From positions 133,432,400 to 133,496,399 of the forward strand of contig JBOZIK010000001.1 in assembly GCA_051453625.1 (NCBI GenBank): a stretch of 64,000 nucleotides of DNA. Direction: 5' to 3'. The notes under the pieces were generated by a model, which saw nothing but the letters and a program-made list of their open reading frames with translations, searched no databases and was not told where the DNA came from. The stretch's first letter is position 1. Each line of letters opens with the position of its first letter. Shown piece by piece: positions 24,789-37,089 of the stretch. Source of the stretch: Welwitschia mirabilis (lineage: Eukaryota > Gnetophyta > Gnetopsida > Welwitschiales). The translations under genes were made by a program, and so were the position numbers.

Positions 24789-24992
24789 ACACATAGCAGA
24801 AGACTAGGCAATCTTTTTTAGTGTCCTTAAAGAGAAGTTAAAAAGCACATTCAAGCAAAGATATCATAAAGGAATATCTATAAAGTTATTTCTAAAAGCT
24901 TTCATGCCTATTGTGGAAACACAGGGGAAGTCAATCTTGTACTTTCTTATCAAGTAGTACAAGTAAAACTATTTTGAATAGAGAAGAAAGTC

Positions 24993-25246
24993 TTGCTGAA
25001 ATATGTGATTTGAAAAAGTTGCATGTTACCTTTTTCTACTCTTAATATTGATAATAGCTAGAATTGATANNNNNNNNNNNNNNNNNNNNNNNNNNNNNNN
25101 NNNNNNNNNNNNNNNNNNNNNNNNNNNNNNNNNNNNNNNNNNNNNNNNNNNNNNNNNNNNNNNNNNNNNTTGCTGAAATATGTGATTTGAAAAAGTTGCA
25201 TGTTACCTTTTTCTACTCTTAATATTGATAATAGCTAGAATTGATA
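24993..25246. repeat. 77-bp exact repeat flanking a 100-N gap
   Basis: 24993-25069 equals 25170-25246. The gap is 25070-25169. This is unmerged contig overlap, not biology. Confidence 0.9.
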
Positions 25247-25617
25247 TTAAGATAGTATACTAATTAGAAATAATGGATGCATGTAACTTCGCTATATTTC
25301 TCTTGTTTTGGCTCTTTCATTTTCCCCACATTCTATAAACTATTATATATAGATAGGATCTTATCAGAACATGTTTTTACTAGGAATAGTTATTGTTAAC
25401 AAACTTTGTATCCTAATTTTAAGTCTAAATTATGAGTTAAATGCCAAAAGAAATAAATTACCTTATAAAAATTTTTAATGATTTAAGACTATGCATGATT
25501 GTGGTAGGTTAAGCTACATGATTTTCCCAGTATTTTGTTGATATTATATTTTTTAGAGAAATTTATTAAATTAGTTTACTTTTTGGTAGGTATTTTAGAT
25601 AGATTATAGGCTTGTTA

Positions 25618-26060
25618 TTTAGTTCTAGAAGAAGGTTACTTCTAGCCCTTTGTCAAAAATAATAGAGTCCTTTTTAAGAAAATACAACTATGGACAATGG
25701 AGGGATGTAAAAGGACAATACATACAAAAACCTAAGAAATATAAGTTAGATGAAGAAAAGGTTGATACAATAATAAAAAGAGTTGAATAATTTAACTTCA
25801 TGGAGGATATGAAAACACTTAAAAGGAGTCAAATAGAATTATAACAAAATAAGATTTATTGATACAAAATCAGAAATAGTAATAAATAGCATAAGAACTT
25901 GAAGGGCTATATTGGAATGAAAAAGAAGTCATTAATTCTACTCCTTTATTTATTAAGTACTATATGCCTTACACACCTAACCCTATAGATTCCATAGTCT
26001 TGAAGACCCTTAACAAGATATGAAACATAAATACTACTAATATTTCAACTTTTAAAGGTT
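25618..26060 (+). other. Leader between 5' LTR and gag
   Basis: Non-coding AT-rich leader. A primer-binding site should start here, but TTTAGTTCTAGAAG matches neither the usual Asp-type nor Met-type site convincingly. MEGCKR-like frames are too broken to call. Confidence 0.5.
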
Positions 26061-27368
26061 AAAAAAATGAAGAACCTATGGTGCATTTGAGTCTTTTTTA
26101 TTTCTTTTGTAAAGCTAACTATTTAGAAACCAATTGTGACTTCTTAAGATATTTTCCTTTTTTTCAAGAGAGATTCCTAGCTATGGTATATTTTCCAACT
26201 ATACTTTTAAAATGTAAAACTCAATGAGACAAGAATTTTTGAATATATATCAACTTATTCAAATCATTAAATATTTAAGAGATCAAATCCTGAATATTAA
26301 ACAAAAAGAGCCCAAGAAATTTGACGAGCTCATGGATAGGTGCTAGATTTTATTAACAAAATGCCTAAAGCATGGGATAACTCTTAGAGAATGTATGAGA
26401 GCTATATTAAGAGGAATTTAAAGTGATTCCTTGAAGAAACTAGACATTATTCATAGGGATAGTATCAAGAATAATCGCACTCAAGAAATTAAAACCAGTA
26501 GAGACAAATTATATAGGATGAGTTAAGGATGGTCTCAGAATAAGAAGAAAGGAAAAAAATAAGATTTAAAAAGTTATAATAGAAAATGAAATAGATAATA
26601 AGCATGCTATTACATTATAAGAAACTAATAAAGAATAGAGACTCTAATAAGCAAGATTAATAGATTAAAACAACAAGAAGAAGTAGAAACTTGTGAATAC
26701 TATAATGAGGAAGACTACCACGCCATAGAATGTTCCTCAATGGAAAGTTTTAAAAAATGATTAGATATTAACCAAATTGATTACAATCCTAATAAAAAAA
26801 ACCCCTTATATTAAAAATAAGCCATATCCTAACTAGACCAATAAGTGGAAAGGTAAGAAAGAGATACCAATGTAAAGATTTGTGCAATTAAAGAGGTAGA
26901 CTTACTTTAGGAATTAGAGAAATAAATAAGGAGATTCCAGTTGCCATCAATGACTAAATAAAGGAAAAATATTTAAAGAACCTTCCATACCTACACAACC
27001 ATAGTCTAATCCAAGAGAAGTTGGTTGTAAAGCTATTTAAACCAAGGAAAATGAAAGTATGGTAAAAAATAGTGGAGATTCCTTTCCGTTCTCAATGAGG
27101 CATAAGATAATAGAAATTATTTCTAAAATGAAAGTAAAACATGTAGAATAACTCATTAGAGCTCTAAAAGATACCTCAATAACTTTACCTTTAGTAAAAA
27201 TGTTAAAAAACATTCCTTATACTAGAAACAAATGAATAAATTGTGTAGTAAAGAAGGAAGTAAGAAAAAGAAAGAGAAGGTAAATTAGGAATAACTGGTA
27301 AGAGAACCAACTAAAAGAGTTTAGGTCTCTTAGGCCTCTACACAAGCCTTGTAAGAAAATCAAATTGA
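26060..27368 (+). pseudogene. Gag remnant of Athila-like element
   Basis: The readable core KEPKKFDELMDRC, then LTKCLKHGITLRECMRAILRG (about 26305-26420) and SLKKLDIIHRDSI corresponds to the capsid region of gypsy gag with the CPHHG-type segment. A zinc knuckle follows at 26692-26733: CEYYNEEDYHAIEC, in which the second zinc Cys is Tyr. Several stops and frame changes occur. The protein would build the particle that packages element RNA. Identification rests on order and on the knuckle. Confidence 0.65.
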
Positions 27369-27545
27369 NNNNNNNNNNNNNNNNNNNNNNNNNNNNNNNN
27401 NNNNNNNNNNNNNNNNNNNNNNNNNNNNNNNNNNNNNNNNNNNNNNNNNNNNNNNNNNNNNNNNNNNNTAACTGGTAAGAGAACCAACTAAAAGAGTTTA
27501 GGTCTCTTAGGCCTCTACACAAGCCTTGTAAGAAAATCAAATTGA
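27292..27545. repeat. 77-bp exact repeat flanking a 100-N gap
   Basis: 27292-27368 equals 27469-27545. The 107-codon minus frame across this gap (27217-27540) is an artefact. Confidence 0.9.
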
Positions 27546-28010
27546 GAAATATAGTGATCTTAGAATACCAGTTATGGATATAATTATTAAAGGTACCTAT
27601 AAAATAGAAGCTTTAATAGACTCAAGGGCAAGTTTCAATCTCATTTATCATGACATATTTAAACAACTTAGAAGTCCTTAGTTGACTTTATATAATGAAC
27701 AAGTTTACATGGTAGATGGTTTTACAGTAAAGCTAGAGGGAATAATACAAAGTACTTTCATAGAATTACAAGGATTTGGATATCTAGTGGTTTTAATAAT
27801 CATGAAAATAAAAGGTAACACTCACCCTATCATATTAGGGAGACCTTGAATAGCAACCACAAATGCCACTATTTATTTTAAGAAGGGGCTAATGAAGACT
27901 AGTCTGAGAGATCTAGCATAAAAAATCAAGATATCTGATGAGGCAGAAATTGAACATTCATCTGCTAACAAAGAAGATAGCGCTAATATGATCCTCATAA
28001 AGGAGGCTCA
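27546..28010 (+). pseudogene. Aspartic protease remnant, Athila-like
   Basis: A nearly open frame reads RIPVMDIIIKGTYKIEALID, then SRASFNLIYHDIF, which matches gypsy proteases; the active-site motif D-[S/L]-G-A-S is present as DSRAS (27619-27633), with Gly changed to Arg by a G->A change. HPIILGRP near 27825 is the conserved flap-side element. The enzyme would cut the polyprotein. Confidence 0.8.
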
Positions 28011-28219
28011 ATAATTATTAGTCAAAGAAGCTAAAAGAATGAATTACTTCTTGACTATTAAACAAGTAGAAAAAGAAGAGGAGCTAGAGAAACCTTCTTT
28101 TGAAGAAGGTTTGGAATACACTGAAATTTAGAAAAATAGAACTTTAATCATCAATAGAAATTTGATTCATTCTCAGAAGAAGAAATTAAAAAGAATGTTA
28201 GCTAAATAAATAAATGATT

Positions 28220-30417
28220 TTGCTTGGATTCATGAAGATATTTCAGGCGTAGATCCTATCATTTGCCAGCATAGAATTTATCTAGATATCATACTAAAAC
28301 CTATGAGGCAACTAGAAAGGAGATACAATCCTCATATACAAGATTTTATTAAAAAGGAAATTTTAAGACTATTGAAAGTAGGATTCATCTATCCTATTTC
28401 TGATTCAGAATGAGTAAGTCCAGTAATGCTAGCTCTAAAAAAAATAATAAGTGGAGAGTGTGCATATATTTTAGATTGCTAATTGCTACTACCTATAAGG
28501 ATCACTTTTTTTAATCCTTTGTGTATCAAGTATTAAAAAGAATTTCTAGTCATAGATGCTATAGTATTTTAAATGGATACATTGAATACAACCAAATTCC
28601 AATAGCTCTTGAAGACTAGGAAAAAACAACTCTTACTTGTAAATGAGGAACTTATGACTTTAAAGTTTTACCTTTTGTGTTATATAGTGTACCAGCCACT
28701 TTCTAGAGACTAGTGAATAGTATATTTTAAGACATAATAGGAAAGTTAGTCAAAGTATTCATGGATGACTTATCAACATTTGGAAATGATTTTGAGGAAT
28801 GTTTGGAAGGATTGGAGGCAATATTAACTCCTTGTAAAGAAAAGAATTTAAAATTGAGCTGGTCTAAAAGCCATCTTATGATGGCTAAAAAAATTGGTCT
28901 AGGTAATAGGATATTAGTTAGAGGGATTGAAACTAATGAACATAAATTCAACATTATTAAATAAATTCCTCCACTAACTAAACTAAAAGAACTGAGATTA
29001 TTCTTACATCATGTAGGATATTATAGAAGATTTATTGCTAATTTTAGCAAAATTCTAAACCATTAAAAAACCTTATATAAAGGGATATATCCTATGAATG
29101 AACCTAAGAATGCCAAAAACCTTCCAAATTCTTAAAGATCAATTAATCAAAGCCCTTATCTTACAAAAACTATATTGAGATAAAACATTTCACATTATAG
29201 CTAATGCTTTACCATATGTTGTTAGTGCTATTTTGGGATAGATGGATGATGACTGAAAATCCTATGCTATTGCTTATATTAGTAAAAATATTAATTCTAC
29301 TCAATAAAACTACACAATTATAAAAAAGGGGATGCTAGTGATACTAGTGGCCTTAGATGAGTTTAGATACTATATCCTAGGTTATGAAGTAAAGGGTTAC
29401 ACAGATCATAGTACCATACAATTTCTAATAATAAGAAAGAAGCAAATTATAGAATTATAAGATGGATAATTTTGATGTAGGAATTTTATCTAAAGATAAT
29501 AGACAAGAAGGGAATAGAGAATGTGATAGTTGATCACCTATCTAGGCTAGAATTCCCTAAAGAAGATTAACAAATAGATACTTAAAATAACTTTCCTGAT
29601 GATCATCTAGTAAGTTTGGAATAAGCACATTGGTTCGTAGACATTGCTAACTTCTTAGTGAGTAAGAAGGTGCCATCTTACTTAAAGTATTATGAGAAGA
29701 AAAGAGTGTTGAAAAAAGTAAAAGAATATATATGGAAAAACAAGATCCTCCTCATATTCTATAGGAATGGTATTATTAGGAGATGTGTTAAAGAGGTTAA
29801 TCAGAAAGAACTTCTGAAAATTTTTCATGTAGAAGAAGGAGGAAGTCATTATGAAGGAAAAAAAACAACCATAAAAATTTTGAATGCAGGATATTATTGA
29901 CCTTTTCTATTCAAGGAAACTTTCAATTGCATTAAAGGGTGTGATAACTATTAAATAGAGGGAGCATAACCAAAGGCAATGGAAATATCCAATAATGGAT
30001 TCAAGGTTTGAAATCATTTAATGTCTGGGGGATAGATTACATCAGATTCATTAATTCAAAATACTATATAAAATAGTATATTCTGGTTTAAATGGATTAT
30101 TTGACTAAATAGGCTGAAGCTAAAGCTATTTATAACTATACCTAGGAATATCTTTTATTAGTTTGGTATGCCTAGGATTATTATATTAGATAGAGGAACC
30201 CATTTTACTAGTCAAGCTTTTGAAACATTTTTATGTAAGCACAAAGTCCATCATAAACTTTATTTTACTTACCACCCCTAGTCTAATGATTAATCCAAGG
30301 TAATAACTAAGAAGTTGAATTGGATTTTAACTAAAAAAGTGAATACTAAAAGAACTGATTAGGCATATAAACTTACCAAAGCATAATAGGCCTATAGGAT
30401 AACTTGGAAAAATAGTA
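28220..30417 (+). pseudogene. Athila-like pol (RT, RNase H, integrase), contig copy 1
   Basis: IICQHRIYLDIILKPMRQ, ERRYNPHIQDFIKKEIL and VGFIYPISDSE are the Athila RT N-terminus. The frame 28761-28964 holds the catalytic box FMDD (MDDLSTFGNDFEECL), intact here. RNase H follows (HIIANALPYVVSAI, about 29190-29240). Integrase begins with the frame 29658-29900 (GIIRRCVKEVNQKELLKIFH), then VWGIDYIRF (30026 on) with the first catalytic Asp, and ILDRGTHFTSQAFE (30185 on) with the second. It stops at a 100-N gap. Stops are frequent, including TGA in place of Trp. Confidence 0.88.
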
Positions 30418-32619
30418 NNNNNNNNNNNNNNNNNNNNNNNNNNNNNNNNNNNNNNNNNNNNNNNNNNNNNNNNNNNNNNNNNNNNNNNNNNNNNNNNNNN
30501 NNNNNNNNNNNNNNNNNGAAAGGAGATACAATCCTCATATACAAGATTTTATTAAAAAGGAAATTTTAAGACTATTGAAAGTAGGATTCATCTACCCTAT
30601 TTCTGATTTAGAATGGGTAAGTCCAGTAATGATAGCTCCAAAAAAAATAACAAGTGAAGAGTGTGCATAGATTTTAGATTGCTAATTACTACTACCTATA
30701 AGGATCACTTTTGTTTACCCTTTGTGGACCAAGTATTAAAAAGAATTTCTAGTCATAGATACTATCGTATTTTAGATGGATACATTGAATACAACCAAAT
30801 TTCAATAGCTCTTGAAGACCAGGAAAAAATAACTCTTACTTATAAATCAGGAACTTATGACTTTAAAGTTTTGCCTTTTGTATTAAATAGTGTACCAACC
30901 ACTTTCCAGAGACTAGTGAATAGTATATTTTAAGACATAATAGGAAAGTTAGTCATAGTATTCATGGATGAATTCTCAACATTTGGAAATGATTTTGACA
31001 AAGGTTTGGGAGGATTGGAGGCAATATTAACTCCTTGTAAAGAAAAGAATTTGAAATTGAGCTAGTCTAAAAGCCATCTTATGATGGTTAAAAAAATTGG
31101 TCTAGGCCATAAGATATTAGTTAGAGGGATTGAAACTAATGAACAAAATTCAACATTATTAAGTAAATTCCTCCACCAACTAAAATAAAAGAACTGAGAT
31201 CATTCTTACATCATGTATGGTATTATAGAAGATTTATTGCTAATTTTAGCAAAATTTCTAAACCATTAAAAAACCTTATACAAAAGGATACACCCTATGA
31301 ATGGACCTAAGAATGCCAAAAAGCCTTCAAAATTCTTAAAGATCAATTAATCAAAGCCCTTGTCTTACAAAAACTAGATTGAGATAAAACATTTCACATT
31401 ATAGCCAATGCTTTACCATATGTTGTTAGTGCTATTTTGGGACAGATGGATGATGATTGAAAATCCTATGCTATTGCTTATATTAGTAAAAATATTAATT
31501 CTACCCAATAAAACTCCACAATTATAAAAAAGGAGATGCTAGTGATACTAGTGGCCTTAGATGAGTTTAGATACTATATCCTAGGTTATGAAGTAAAGGG
31601 TTACACAGATCATAGTACCATACAATTTCTAATAATAAGAAAGAAGCAAATTCTAGAATTATAAGATGGATAATTTTGTTGTAGGAATTTGATCTGAAGA
31701 TAATAGATAGGAAGGGAATAGAGAATGTGATAGTTGATTACCTATATAGGCTAGAATTCCCTAAAGAGGCTTAAGAAATAGATACTTAAAATAACTTTCC
31801 TGATGATCATTTAGTAAGTTTGGAATAATCACATTGGTTCATGGACATTGCTAACTTATTACTGAGTAAGAATATGCCATCTTACTTAAAGTATTATGAG
31901 AAGAAAATAGTGTTGAAAGAAGTAAAAAAATATATATGAAAAAACAAGATCCTCATCGTATTCTATAGGGATGGTATTATTAGGAGATGTGTTAAAGAGG
32001 TTAATCAAAAGGAACTTCTAAAAGTTTTTCATGTACAAGAAGGAGGAAATCATTATGAAGAAAAAAACTACCATAAAAATTTTGAATGTAGGATATTATT
32101 GACCTTTTCTATTCAAGGAAACTTTCAATTGCATTAAAAGGTGTGATAACTATTAAATAGAGAGAGCATAACCTAAGGCAATGGAAATGCCTAATAATGG
32201 ATTCAAGCTTTGGAATCATTTAATGTCTGGGGGATAGATTGCATCAGATCCATTAATTCAAAGTCCTATAGAAAATAGTATATTTTGGTTTGAATGGATT
32301 ATTTGACTAAACGGGGTGAAGCTAAAGTTAATTCTAACTATACCTAGGAATATCTTTTATTAGTTTGGTATGCCTAGGAGTATTATATTAGATAGAGGAA
32401 TTCATTTTACTAGTCAAGCTTTTGAAACATTTTTATGTAAGCATGAAGTCCATCATAAAATTTATTTTGCTTACCACCCCTAGTCTAATGATTGAGTCAA
32501 GTTAATAAATAAGAGGTTGAACTAGATTTTAACTAAGACAGAGAATACTAAAAGAACTGATTAGGCATATAAACTTACCAAAGCATAATAGGCCTATAGG
32601 ATAACTTGGAAAAATAGTA
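28315..32619 (+). repeat. 2.1-kb near-identical direct repeat around a gap
   Basis: 28315-30417 (2103 bp) and 30518-32619 (2102 bp) start and end at the same sequence and differ by scattered substitutions. The left copy ends and the right copy begins exactly at the 100-N gap. This geometry fits two contigs that overlap (two alleles or two element copies) better than a real tandem duplication. Confidence 0.85.
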
Positions 32620-33040
32620 ATGGTTTCACACCTTATGAATTATTTTATAGTAAAAAGGTAACTTTACCTATTAAATTAACTTACTTTAAGTTGGTTTAAT
32701 AATTAGATCATAATCTGGATAAAGCTCAAAATAAATTACTCCAAAACATGAATAAATTAGATGAAGATATAAGTAAAACCTTCATAAGAAAGGAATTAAT
32801 CTAAAAACAAGTAAAAGAATGGCACAATCATAATATTTATAAAAATAATTTTAAAATTAGAAATAAAGTTTTAGTTTACTTAAAAATGGAGCAATGAAAG
32901 TACTTAATGAAGAAACTAAAAACATGTATCAAGTTAATGGTTATAGGATTAAGACTTATTCATAAGGAATTTTTCTATTAGAGGAGATGGGACAAACTTA
33001 TAGGATGGAAAGAATTTTATCTATATATTTTCCTCCATAA
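30518..33040 (+). pseudogene. Athila-like pol, contig copy 2 and pol end
   Basis: It starts mid-sequence at GAAAGGAGATAC, repeats 28315-30417 almost base for base, and then runs on to the pol end. The frame 30661-30933 (MCIDFRLL, DHFCLPFVDQVLKR, DGYIEYNQI, PTTFQRLVNSIF) is the best preserved RT block in the window. Here the catalytic box reads FMDE, not FMDD. Integrase continues with GFTPYELFYSKKVTLPIKL (32620 on), LDKAQNKLLQNMNKLDEDI and the C-terminal MYQVNGYRIKTYS to the stop at 33038-33040. The third integrase acidic residue region is broken. Confidence 0.88.
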
Positions 33041-33930
33041 TCCTATAGTATTATTATTAAAAAATAATAATAATAATAATAATAATAAATACATAAATAA
33101 ATAAAATGTTTAATTTTAAAAGGAGAAATGGATGTTATTCAAATTATAAGATCTTATTTTACTTGATAGGTAAAGTATCTCTCACAAAATTAGTAAAACT
33201 CTAAGATGGAGAAGCTATAAATGGTAAGAATGACTAAATTCAAGAATAAAATAAAGATATATATGCAATCACTTATTCTAAAACAAAAAAAAAGATAAAA
33301 AAAAAGAAGAAAAGAAAGAGTAATGTCCTATCATAGGTATACCAAGGCAAAACTTCTTGAGAAGAGCTTTTGATAGTGTAATAAGTTAGCTGTGAGAACT
33401 CCAACAAGGGATCAGTGGCCATGACCAGTGTTTACAACTCTATGGGTCCTTATACTTATGGTAATTGTTGCACTTCTTATTATAAAAATCTTTCTCAAAA
33501 TACAGGATTCTTTGGCTTGAAATTATAAATAAGACAGTTACCCTTCAAAATCCATATGAGGAGTGGTTAATCTCTAATATTTTCTTTAAACCAAATAAAT
33601 CCATTTAATGATAAATATTGCATAGGAATAACATTATTTTACTTTAACATTCAGAGCATTTGCATCAATGTATCTTTCTTTTACTTATCTTAAAGAAATA
33701 AATTTTTGTGAAGATAGAATAATGTTATAATCAAAGGATTTTTATAACTTGACATAACAAAAATGAGTATTAAAATGAAATCAGCTAAAGCTTTTTATTT
33801 TATATTAAAAAAGAAAATAAACTTTTATTTTATAATGCAGATAATAATATTCCTTACATATTGACTTTCAAATAAAAGAGCCTCAACTATAAAGTACATT
33901 TATTCTAAAACTAGGTAAGGATTAAGTAGT
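33041..33930 (+). other. Post-pol non-coding region, (AAT)n
   Basis: It begins with an (AAT)n tract (33061-33088). The rest has no sustained frame. AT-rich and purine-rich stretches (33280-33320) are present, and I recognise no gene. Confidence 0.6.
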
Positions 33931-33940
33931 ACCTTAAAAG

Positions 33941-33993
33941 AAAAAAAGGGGGAGATAACTGAACTTGATGTCATCAGTTAAAAAAACCTCCCC
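33941..33993 (+). other. Polypurine tract with two-tier inverted repeat
   Basis: AAAAAAAGGGGGAG (33941-33954) looks like a retroelement polypurine tract. It forms part of an inverted repeat: GGGGAG (33949-33954) pairs with CTCCCC (33988-33993), and inside it AACTGA (33957-33962) pairs with TCAGTT (33974-33979) around an 11-base loop. It lies 0.9 kb after pol and 4.7 kb before the 3' LTR, so it is not the terminal PPT of the delimited element. Confidence 0.6.
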
Positions 33994-33999
33994 TTGTGC

Positions 34000-36900
34000 T
34001 TATTCTTCCTTTTAGATCTCCTTTAACTTGAAGTCTCTATGGATGGAATCAAATGTAAGTTTTACAAGAAGTTAGTGAGGATCTCAATCTTGGTGTCATA
34101 AGAATTTTAGAAGTTCTATAAAGTAGAGTCATTCTAGGATCCATACCTCTTTAAGTAATCCTCGTTAAAAGAAAGGTTAGATAGGCTTAGTGCTATATTA
34201 TTACCTTAGTTTACTATACCCATTATCTAACTCATGAATTTGACCTACAAACCATCCCAAGGATGCGTCATACCTATTGGACTCATTCGTTAGGGAAGAA
34301 TTTAGCTCAACATCCTAGATTCTTAAATACTTAGTATAAATGTAATGAACCATAGGACAATAACAAGGTGGAATTTATCCATGGATAAATTGATTTCTAC
34401 CATTCTCTTGAAGGATGTCATCTAAAGCATTGAGTACCTCAGAAGCTGTGCGGTAAAAAGAAAGGTCAAGAATGTAAATGCTTTGGATGAAAATTTGAGG
34501 GAAAGCCTTACTTACACTCATAATATTCATTTCTATTTGAGAGGATCCTAAGCTAAAAAGGTAGAATTTAGAGTTCTTAACCAGAGAAGAAGTAGTAGGA
34601 GGCATGAACAAGTTGTTAGAGTTGAAAGCCATTCTCAATATGGAGTATCAAAAGAACTCAATTCAATGTTGGGGATGTGGTTGTAAGCATTTTTTCAAGG
34701 TAATTTAGTATACTTATATCAAGAAAACAACTAATAAAATAATCATTCATAATTTTAGATATGAGTAAGACTTAGATGCACCTAATTTAGGGATTTTTGA
34801 ACCATTGAAGAAGATTTATTAATCTAGAAAATCTTGGATCAAACTTGTTTTTCCTAACTAAATTAAAAATGCCATAACATTTGCAACTATTCTTAGTTAG
34901 CATCACATGTTTGAAGAACCTCCTTTGAGGAACTTTGTTGCTTGAAAACTCTCTTTGAGCTCTACCTCAATCAAAGTAGAATTAATTCATAAATAAAGTA
35001 ACTTCACTTTCCTTCTAATTTATTCCTACCTCTAAGACTTCTTTAAGACCCTTAAAGCTCTCTTTCATATAGCAGCCTGATTTGACATATGTTAGGCATT
35101 TAATTAAAGACCTTTTCATATAGAGATATTCCCCTTTGATTTTGGCATATAAATAAGATATAGGAGATGCGTTAATGATTATACTAGATTCTTTAGAGGT
35201 AATTCATTAATAAATCCTTGAAAGACCCTTTCAACTAATCATTGGTTGATTAAAAACCCCCTTCAATCTTAGTCTTTATCAGAAAGCTCTTTTAAAAAGG
35301 TAATTTAGACTCAAAGAATCCCATTAAGTAATCTTTATTACTTAAAGATCCCCTTCAAGGAAGAAATTATTGTTAAAATACTAATAAAAGTATGTAGGAA
35401 TAATAAATAAATGAAACCTAATCTTGTGAGATTAAATTTTGCTAGTAGAAGAAAAGCTAAATTTCCTAAATAAATCCACTTATGTACTGCTTTTTGAAAA
35501 ATGTGAAGAAAATGTAGATATTGTAAATTTGAATGTATTTTTACAAGTTAGAAGAACTATGATTACATTTATGTGATTAATATTTTAAGGCACAAATCTT
35601 GGGAAACACAGGTCATACAATTTCATATAACTTTTATCCTATCTTATGGTTTCATTAATTTAAAGGACTCCTTTGAATTGATAATAATGAATACTTGAAG
35701 AACTTCTTCAAGAAATATTTTCTACTTGAAAACCTCCTTTGAGGATGTAATTATGTATCAAATGACTCCTTTGAATAGTTAAAGACCTTATTTGAGCCCT
35801 AGCACAGCAAGAGACAACAACAAACTTTATAACAAATTTTAGTAGCATCCCCTTTAATGATCTTGAGTACCCATTCATTAGAGATTTTAGAAATCTAATC
35901 TTTGATGCATGGAAAGGAGCTAGAAAGTTTTATAAATAAAAGCATCATGTCAAGAATATTATTTATTCCTAGTTTGTTTTTAGTGCATAATTTTCTTTGT
36001 TATTTTCCATTTCTTGTAAAAAGCATCATGGAAACTCCTTCTATTGTTCTTATTATAGGTAAACATCATTTTTGAATAAATAAGTTATTTAATAATATTT
36101 ATTTGTATACTTAGTTTAATTACATATTCTTTCTTTGAAAAATACTAGATGGATGCTTAGAGTTTAACAATACTTCTTATATGCATAATTCATATAAGAA
36201 AGAAATTAAACTCCAAAGATAAAATAACAAAATGTTCTATATAGAAGTTAAAGTTATTCTAAGTTTAAATTTTAAAAAACTTCTTAAAGACCCTAGTTTT
36301 ACTATACTTAAGCAATGGATAATAGAACTCAAGTAATGGAACTAGTTAACATTTTTAGAAAAGTATAGTAATAAAGAAGTTTATTCTTTCTATTAAAATT
36401 TGTTGTTCTTAGGAGAACCGCTAATGTTATATTCATCTGTTAATAATGTTCCAGTTTAGGTTTCTTTAGATGAAATAAGAATGATCAAGAGGTAGTACCT
36501 TATGAAAGAATACTCTTCGAAACACATAAGAATGAGGATACTACCCTATGTCTGAAACATTTATGACACATTACCAATAAGGATGAATGTGTTGGTATAG
36601 ATAAGATAAAAGATCCTAAGGTATTTATCATCTCAAGAATAATATCATCTAATCTTACACTATTTATTAACAAATAGAAGGATATGAGTATCCCAAGGAT
36701 GTATTTGATGGATGCAAATAGATATCCTTTCACTCCAAACATTTATATAGGATTTAGTATCTTTTAATACTTATGTAAAGCAGTGTCATGAATTAGGAAT
36801 ACCATAAAAATTATAAAGCTAGGACTAGGATTTCCATCATTAATTAGTAGAATTTTTTTAGATATAAATGTTCCACAATTCTCCCTAAGAAAAAGAAATA
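34000..36900. other. Non-coding 3' region with CCTTTGAGG-type motifs
   Basis: There is no recognisable protein. Between 34910 and 35800 a motif around ACCTCCTTTGAGGA recurs in degenerate form (34919, 34945, 35225, 35350, 35668, 35728, 35765). Minus-strand frames at 34375-34638 (87 codons) and 36500-36742 (80 codons) match nothing I know and run against the element. Confidence 0.5.
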
Positions 36901-37089
36901 GTGTAGAGCTCTTAATGTCTTCCTCACTCAGAGTTTTCATTCTAATACATTTAGGTATTTAGGGCATAGAAGAGATACCTTCATCAATCCACCCAGTGAT
37001 AGAAATTTAAACATAACATTAAGATCCTTCCAAAGAATAAGAATATACATTCACTATTTAGTAATCAGGGCTGCAAAAGGAATTAGAAT

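Larger units (their letters stand above)
24558..25617 (+). mobile_element. 5' LTR of Athila-like element
   Basis: It starts TGATGACTCATAAAAG and ends AGGCTTGTTA, aligning to AGGCTTATCA in the other LTR. It includes a 100-N gap (25070-25169) and the 77-bp repeat beside it, so the true length is nearer 880 bp. It keeps a segment of about 70 bp (about 24770-24830) that is absent from the 3' LTR. Confidence 0.88.

Noticed and set aside
25612-25632. Primer-binding site after the 5' LTR of the Athila-like element
   Set aside because: TGTTATTTAGTTC can be aligned with the Met site only with a gap and several mismatches, so no call is made.
27217-27540. 107-codon minus-strand frame
   Set aside because: It crosses a 100-N gap and its two halves are the duplicated 77-bp contig ends.
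28727-28954. 75-codon minus-strand frame
   Set aside because: It is the antisense shadow of the RT frame at 28761-28964.
34375-34638. 87-codon minus-strand frame as an independent gene
   Set aside because: It is open but opposite to the element, without a recognised domain or conserved partner. One frame of this size is expected by chance in this amount of AT-rich DNA.
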